Assembly (NCBI GenBank): GCA_016183985.1
Contig: JACPDN010000006.1
Location: 1,178,001-1,242,000 of the forward strand
Direction of reading: 5' to 3'
Origin: Pseudomonadota bacterium
Lineage (GTDB): Bacteria > Pseudomonadota > Alphaproteobacteria > Dongiales > Dongiaceae
DNA length: 64,000 nucleotides
The translations under genes were made by a program, and so were the position numbers. Under the pieces are notes generated by a model, which searched no databases, was not told the origin of the DNA, and saw only the letters and a program-made list of their open reading frames with translations. This document shows positions 58,393-64,000 of the stretch, one piece after another (positions within the stretch are counted from its first letter, which is position 1; each line of letters opens with the position of its first letter).

Positions 58393-59961
58393 TTGCTGAC
58401 TAGGAATGCACAACACGGCTGGCGCCGAGTTTTGGCGTCGACCGCGGCGGCGGTGCTGCTGCCTCCAGCGATCGTGCTGGGCGCAACGCTGGCCAAGGCC
58501 GACGATCTCTCCGGTGCCACGCTTGGCACGGATAGCAGCACGACAGCGTCGCTGCAGACCGGACCGGATGTATTCGGCGCCTCGCTGCCGCAGCCCCTCG
58601 ATGCCGTCAATGCCGACCGCTATCGCCAGATTTTCCGCCTGCAGGCTGCGGGCGACTTCGCGAATTCGGATCGGCTGATCAGCGACCTCACCGACCCTGT
58701 TTTGCTCGGCCATGTGCTGGCTGACCGCTATATGGCGCCCGGTTACAAGAGCAAGCCCAAGGAACTCACCGACTGGCTGAAATCCTATTCGGCGCTGCCT
58801 GAGGCTGAGGCGATTTATACCCTCGCCGCCAAGAAGGGCGCCAAGAAGGCTGCCCTCACCAAGCCGAAATTCGACATCACGCGCGTAGGCTCGCCGGACG
58901 AGAATTCGAACGACAACGATCCGAACTGGCAAGCCGGCCTCAATGCCTGGCGCGCCAAGAATTACGACCAGGCAGCTGCGCAGTTCGAAAAAGCTGCGAT
59001 CCGCACGGCGTCTTCGGGCTGGGATCGTTCGGCCGCTGCCTATTGGGCGAGCCGCGCGCATGTCCGCGCCAAGAACCCGGACAAGGTCAGCCACTGGCTG
59101 AAGGTTGCCTCCGAGTTTCCGTATACCTTCTATGGCCAGCTGGCCACCCGCGCGCTCGGCCTCGAGCCGCAATTCGACTGGCGCGTACCGACGCTGACAG
59201 GTGGTCATGGCGCCCAGCTGATGACCTCGCGCATCGGCAAGCGCGCGCTTGGCCTGCTGCAGGTCGGCCAGGTCGATCTCGCTGAAAAAGAACTACTCAT
59301 CCTGCAGAACGATGCCGGCCCGGAAGTGAGCGACGCGCTCGTTGCCATCAGCCAGGCCTATCGTCTGCCGTCGCTCGCCTTGAAGATCGGTGCGTGGCGC
59401 GCCCTCAAAGGTGGCGCACGCATGGATGCCGCCCTCTATCCGCTGCCCTCGTGGAAGCCGGCCAATGGCTTCGCCGTCGATCAGGCGCTGCTCTTCTCGG
59501 TCATGCGCCAGGAATCGGGCTTCAACCCCAATGCCGTTTCGGGCGCGGGCGCAGTTGGACTGATGCAGCTGATGCCGGGTACGGCCGCAGCGATCGGCGC
59601 GCCGCAGGGCGCACGCCTCAAGGATCCGCTGACGTCGCTTGCCTATGGGCAGAAGTACATTCAGCGCTTGCTGGAAGAGCCGTCGGTGAAGGGCGATCTC
59701 TTCATGATGGCCGCGGCCTATAACGCCGGCCCCGGCAACCTCATCAAGTGGAAGAAGAGCATCCGCGGCTCGGAAGATCCGTTGCTCTTCATCGAAAGCA
59801 TGCCGTCGCGCGAGACGCGCAATTTCGTCGAGCGTGTCATGGCGGGCTATTGGGTCTATCAGGCCCGCCTCGGCCAGCCGGCACGTTCGCTTGAAGCGGT
59901 CGCCAATGGTGCGTGGCCCAGCTACCAGCACAGCGACAACACTTCAGCCGCCTCGAACTAA
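58393..59961 (+). CDS. Soluble lytic murein transglycosylase (SLT family)
   Basis: The 522-residue periplasmic enzyme cuts peptidoglycan to leave a 1,6-anhydro end. A TTG start gives a signal peptide (LTRNAQHGWRRVLASTAAAVLLPPAIVLGATLAKADD), with GGGGGG upstream. The helical ring region includes YWASRAHVRAKNPDKVSHWLKVASEFPYTFYGQLATRALG, typical of Slt70-like proteins. The lysozyme-like domain holds LLFSVMRQESGFNPNAVSGAGAVGLMQLMPGTAAAIGAP, with the catalytic Glu in QESG and the GLMQLMPGTA motif, then AYGQKYIQRLLEE and AAAYNAGPGNLIKWKK. moaB follows after 7 bases. Confidence 0.95.
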   Translation: MLTRNAQHGWRRVLASTAAAVLLPPAIVLGATLAKADDLSGATLGTDSSTTASLQTGPDVFGASLPQPLDAVNADRYRQIFRLQAAGDFANSDRLISDLTDPVLLGHVLADRYMAPGYKSKPKELTDWLKSYSALPEAEAIYTLAAKKGAKKAALTKPKFDITRVGSPDENSNDNDPNWQAGLNAWRAKNYDQAAAQFEKAAIRTASSGWDRSAAAYWASRAHVRAKNPDKVSHWLKVASEFPYTFYGQLATRALGLEPQFDWRVPTLTGGHGAQLMTSRIGKRALGLLQVGQVDLAEKELLILQNDAGPEVSDALVAISQAYRLPSLALKIGAWRALKGGARMDAALYPLPSWKPANGFAVDQALLFSVMRQESGFNPNAVSGAGAVGLMQLMPGTAAAIGAPQGARLKDPLTSLAYGQKYIQRLLEEPSVKGDLFMMAAAYNAGPGNLIKWKKSIRGSEDPLLFIESMPSRETRNFVERVMAGYWVYQARLGQPARSLEAVANGAWPSYQHSDNTSAASN

Positions 59962-59967
59962 ACCCCC

Positions 59968-60507
59968 ATGTCGCGGATCGATGAGACGCGTCCGTTCCTG
60001 CCCGTTGGCATCGCGGTGCTGACGGTCTCGGACACGCGGACGGCCGCCACCGACAAATCCGGCGACACGCTGGTCGAACTCCTGAAGCGTGACGGCCATC
60101 GGCTGGCCGCCCGCGCTATCGTCAAAGACGATGTCGCTGCCATTACAGCGCAGGTGAAGACCTGGATCGATGACCAACACGTCGATGTCGTGATCTCGAC
60201 CGGCGGCACGGGCGTCACCGGCCGTGACGTGACGCCGGAAGCCTTCGAGAGCATCTTCGAAAAGAAGATCGACGGTTTCGGCGAGCTTTTCCGCTGGATC
60301 TCCTACCAGAAGATCAAGACCTCGACGATCCAGTCGCGGGCCACGGGCGGCGTTGCTGGCGGCACCTATCTCTTCGCCCTGCCCGGTTCACCCGGCGCAG
60401 CCCGAGACGGCTGGGAGGAGATCCTGAAATGGCAGCTCGATTACCGGCATCTGCCGTGCAATCTGGTCGAGCTGATGCCGCGTCTCACTGAACATCTTCT
60501 CAAATAA
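59968..60507 (+). CDS. moaB: Molybdenum cofactor biosynthesis protein B
   Basis: The 179-residue MoaB/MogA-family protein acts in molybdopterin synthesis, adenylating molybdopterin or handling its intermediate. It carries PVGIAVLTVSDTRTAATDKSGDTLVELLKRDGH, VDVVISTGGTGVTGRDVTPEAFE (the GGTG phosphate loop) and SRATGGVAGGTYLFALPGSPGAARDGWEEIL. It starts 7 bases after the transglycosylase stop, so the two may be co-transcribed by chance of position. It is followed by the radical SAM gene at 60 bases. Confidence 0.94.
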   Translation: MSRIDETRPFLPVGIAVLTVSDTRTAATDKSGDTLVELLKRDGHRLAARAIVKDDVAAITAQVKTWIDDQHVDVVISTGGTGVTGRDVTPEAFESIFEKKIDGFGELFRWISYQKIKTSTIQSRATGGVAGGTYLFALPGSPGAARDGWEEILKWQLDYRHLPCNLVELMPRLTEHLLK

Positions 60508-60567
60508 CGGCCTTCTCAAACAGGCTTTGTTCTTGAAATGTTCTTGTTGGCGTGGCAGGATTTCGCT

Positions 60568-61803
60568 ATGCGCTATGAACGTGATCCCGTCGACCCCTTC
60601 CAGGACGCCCCCAGGCCCAATCTCGCCCGCAAGGGCCGGGGAGCCGCCAGCAACCGTGCCGGCCGTTTCGAACCCGGTGAGCGGCCGCTGGAGAACGATG
60701 GCTGGGACGAGACCCGCAGCGGCAGTGAAAGCGAGAGCTTTACCGGTCTGACCTTCAAGGGTGTCTCGCTCAATCTCTCACCCAAGCCGATGCCGAAGGG
60801 CGGTGACGACGATGAATTGCCACCGCTCAAAACCCAGGTGGCGCTCGACACGGCGCGCTCGATCATCGCGCATAACAAATCGCCCGACATTCCCTTCGAT
60901 CAGTCGATCAATCCCTATCGTGGCTGCGAGCATGGCTGCATCTATTGCTATGCGCGCCCGACCCACGCCTATCTCGGCCATTCGCCGGGGCTCGATTTCG
61001 AGACCAAGCTCTATATGAAGGCGGATGGCGCGAAGCTTTTGGAGAAGGAGCTGCGCAAGCCCGGTTACAAGCCCAGCGTCATTGCCCTTGGCGCCAATAC
61101 CGATTGCTATCAGCCGATCGAGAAGCGCTATGGCATCACGCGCGAAGTGCTGCATGTGCTGGCGGCCTATAACCACCCGGTCGGCATCACGACCAAATCG
61201 GCCAATGTCTGCCGCGACATCGATATCCTCGCCCCCATGGCGGCGAAAGGCCTCGCCAAGGTTTATATCTCGGTGACCTCGCTCGACCGCGAGCTGGCGC
61301 GTGTCATGGAGCCCAGAGCTTCGACGCCGACGAAACGGCTGGACGCCATCAAGCGCTTGAGCGAGGCGGGCATTCCAGTCGGCGTCTCCGTGGCGCCGAT
61401 CATTCCGGGCCTCACCGACCATGAGATCGAGGCGATCATCGAGGCGGCAGCCGGCATGGGCGCCAGCAGCGTCAACTGGACGATGCTGCGCCTGCCCCTG
61501 GAGATCAAGGATCTGTTCCGCGAATGGCTGGAGGAGCATCACCCCTTGAAAGCCAAGCGCGTGCTGGACCTGATGCGCGAATGCCGCGACGGTGCGCTCT
61601 ACAAGGCCGAGTTCGGCGAGCGCATGAAGGGGAGCGGCCCCTACGCCACCCTCATCCGGCAGCGCGTGCAGGCGATGGCCAAGAAGCTCAGCCTCAACAA
61701 TTACCGCTGGGATGTGGACGGCTCGCAGTTCAAGGCACCGGCCGGGCGCATGACGGGACCGGAGACGGAAGCGGAGAAGGCGCAGCTCAGCCTCTTTGGT
61801 TAA
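60568..61803 (+). CDS. PA0069-family radical SAM protein
   Basis: The 411-residue protein has the cluster motif DQSINPYRGCEHGCIYCYARPTHAYLGHSPGLDFETKLYMK, a C-x3-C-x2-C 4Fe-4S site as in spore photoproduct lyase-like enzymes. A TIM-barrel half contains VIALGANTDCYQPIEKRYGITREVLHVLAAYNHPVGITTKSANVCRDIDIL. GVSVAPIIPGLTDHEIEAIIEAA follows. Function is unknown; DNA or RNA repair has been suggested for relatives. The ATG at 60568 has AGGA eight bases upstream; the ORF track's earlier start is less likely. The N-terminal basic stretch is typical. Confidence 0.9.
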   Translation: MRYERDPVDPFQDAPRPNLARKGRGAASNRAGRFEPGERPLENDGWDETRSGSESESFTGLTFKGVSLNLSPKPMPKGGDDDELPPLKTQVALDTARSIIAHNKSPDIPFDQSINPYRGCEHGCIYCYARPTHAYLGHSPGLDFETKLYMKADGAKLLEKELRKPGYKPSVIALGANTDCYQPIEKRYGITREVLHVLAAYNHPVGITTKSANVCRDIDILAPMAAKGLAKVYISVTSLDRELARVMEPRASTPTKRLDAIKRLSEAGIPVGVSVAPIIPGLTDHEIEAIIEAAAGMGASSVNWTMLRLPLEIKDLFREWLEEHHPLKAKRVLDLMRECRDGALYKAEFGERMKGSGPYATLIRQRVQAMAKKLSLNNYRWDVDGSQFKAPAGRMTGPETEAEKAQLSLFG

Positions 61804-61866
61804 CCGGAACATCCTTGCCGGCTGGCTGTTATGACCGGCAGCTTCCATCAGCTACGAGGTCACGCC

Positions 61867-62199
61867 ATGACCATATTCAGGACGATTGTCATTTCTGCCG
61901 CCCTCATCTCTGCCTTAGGGATCGGCGGGGCGCTGACGCCGGCCGCCGCCGACAACATGACGCCGACGCAGCCGACCGATCTCAATACACAAAGCGGCAA
62001 CAACTGCACCAATGGCGAAAAGATCGACGCCAGCACCGCCGAGCAGGCCTTGGCCAAGTTCAAGGCTGCCGGCTACAGCGACGTCCAGATTTTGCAGAAG
62101 GGCTGCGATAACTACTGGCACGCTACTGGCATCAAGGGCGGGCAGAGCGGCAACATCGTGCTCTCGCCCACCGGCGAGGTGATGCCGGAAGGCTATTAA
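61867..62199 (+). CDS. Small secreted hypothetical protein
   Basis: The 110-residue protein has a signal peptide (MTIFRTIVISAALISALGIGGALTPAAADN). The mature part reads CTNGEKIDASTAEQALAKFKAAGYSDVQILQKGCDNYWHATGIKGGQSGNIVLSPTGEVMPEGY, which loosely resembles a single PepSY-like unit (GYS.VQ.L.K... then a W-containing strand and a V.P.G strand). Two Cys may form a disulphide. The start has GAGGT seven bases upstream. A strong terminator follows. Function unknown. Confidence 0.72.
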   Translation: MTIFRTIVISAALISALGIGGALTPAAADNMTPTQPTDLNTQSGNNCTNGEKIDASTAEQALAKFKAAGYSDVQILQKGCDNYWHATGIKGGQSGNIVLSPTGEVMPEGY

Positions 62200-62225
62200 C
62201 GCCTTCTTGTGATTTCCCCCACCGC

Positions 62226-62260
62226 CCCTCTCCTGCCCGCAGGAGAGGGTTTTTCTTTTT
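62226..62260 (+). terminator. Intrinsic terminator of the secreted protein gene
   Basis: CCCTCTCCTG-CCCG-CAGGAGAGGG is a perfect 10-bp hairpin followed by TTTTTCTTTTT. Confidence 0.95.
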
Positions 62261-62320
62261 GAGCCACCGGGATGGTCCGGGCAGAATGCACCGTCTTCAA
62301 TCAGCGCGTTGTGAGTCGTC

Positions 62321-62942
62321 ATGCCCAATTGGGCCTTTGAAATCGCCGCCGGCATGGATACCGGCATGCTCGTCTGCGGGGTGGATGAGGTGGGGCGTGG
62401 GCCTTTGGCCGGGCCGGTGATGGCTTGCGCGGTGATCCTCGACCCGGCACGGGTTCCGAAGGCGCTGCAGAAGCGCCTCGATGATTCCAAAAAGTTGTCG
62501 GCGGCATTGCGCGACGAGTTCGCCGCCGCCTTGCGTGAGATCGCGGTCTTCTCGATCGCCGAGGCGAGTGTGGCCGAGATCGACGCGATCAACATTCTGC
62601 AGGCAACGCATCTTGCGATGCGCCGCGCCGTGGAGGGCCTGGCGCAAAAACCGGCCCATGCGCTCATCGACGGCAACCGGGCACCGAAACTTTTCTGCCC
62701 CACGACCTGCGTCATCGGCGGGGACGCCAAATCCCTCTCCATCGCCGCCGCCTCGATTCTCGCGAAGGTGGAGCGGGACAAGATCATGAGTCACTTGAGT
62801 CTCACCCATACCGTATATGGGTGGGAGCGCAATGCGGGGTATGGAACGGCCGAGCATCTCAAGGCCATCCGGACCCATGGGATCACCCTTCATCACCGCA
62901 GGTCATTTAGACCGATCTCTGAGAACATTACGATAACCAACT

Positions 62943-62944
<2 letters not shown>
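62321..62944 (+). CDS. rnhB: Ribonuclease HII
   Basis: The 207-residue enzyme removes RNA from RNA-DNA hybrids and misincorporated ribonucleotides. The active-site Asp-Glu pair is in VCGVDEVGRGPLAGPVMACAVIL. LDDSKKLSAALRDEF, ALIDGNRAPKL and GGDAKSLSIAAASILAKVERDKIM hold the other acidic residues and the conserved AAASI.AKV helix. GWERNAGYGTAEHLKAIRTHGITLHHRRSF completes it. Length is standard. It lies upstream of ccrM on the same strand, an order commonly seen in alphaproteobacteria. Confidence 0.96.

Positions 62945-64000
<1,056 letters not shown>

Overview
The window looks like one contiguous piece of a GC-rich alphaproteobacterial chromosome, probably from the Rhodospirillales side of the class (inference). 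Supporting genes are a CcrM-type GANTC adenine methyltransferase, a 1608-residue NAD-glutamate dehydrogenase of the Caulobacter GdhZ size, homospermidine synthase, a DUF2125 protein, a DUF1127 protein and a family 4-like uracil-DNA glycosylase. Coding density is high. There are no rRNA or tRNA genes, IS elements or CRISPR arrays. Many long ORFs in the track are antisense shadows of real GC-rich genes.

Layout. 0-6.3 kb: the end of a membrane/secreted operon, NAD-glutamate dehydrogenase, a LysE exporter and what reads as a truncated metX remnant. 6.7-10 kb: an aromatic amino acid operon (AroQ chorismate mutase with a PDT-like tail, HisC aminotransferase, TyrA, second small AroQ) with ATGA stop/start overlaps. 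10.3-11.7 kb: homospermidine synthase. 11.8-17.7 kb: DUF2125, a polar amino acid ABC uptake system without its ATPase, an aminotransferase and an EamA exporter. 17.9-20.1 kb: a TPR protein fused to a PRMT-like arginine methyltransferase, beside two small motility/flagellum-like proteins. 20.4-23.7 kb: CoA ester lyase, small lipoprotein, Crp/Fnr regulator and CNNM/CorC transporter. 23.7-24.1 kb: an unidentified, highly structured 382-bp element closed by 24-nt inverted repeats. 24.7-27.5 kb: an arsenic operon arsR-arsI-arsC-acr3-arsN2 with two operator dyads. 27.6-31.8 kb: GST, a broken fosA, an FAD-linked oxidase and an EamA exporter facing a YafY/WYL regulator across a perfect 13-bp-arm operator. 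32.6-45 kb: a catabolic region (5-oxoprolinase, creatinase-like M24 protein, IclR, beta-hydroxyacid dehydrogenase, enolase-superfamily dehydratase, Tat-exported peptide-type binding protein, LysR, GMC oxidase). 45-64 kb: mostly housekeeping genes (PepP, PrmA, UvrD, IspE, TPR lipoprotein, ETF-QO, UDG, lytic transglycosylase, MoaB, radical SAM, RNase HII) and the 5' 1 kb of ccrM at the right edge.

Two families of short palindromic repeats punctuate the window. Family A (CTCTCCCCGCAAGCGGGGCGAG) sits mostly between convergent genes, where it probably acts as a two-way terminator. Family B (GTCATCC-CCGCGAAG-CGG-GGATCC and relatives) lies in other intergenic gaps.

The signals most worth following are the structured 382-bp element with a LexA-like box and promoter at its right edge, the TPR-PRMT protein beside motility genes, the metX remnant, the three-unit DUF1127 protein, the UDG that lacks the family's cluster cysteines, and the ccrM promoter with GANTC sites inside its core and a predicted leaderless start. 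All calls come from reading the sequence; no database search was run.
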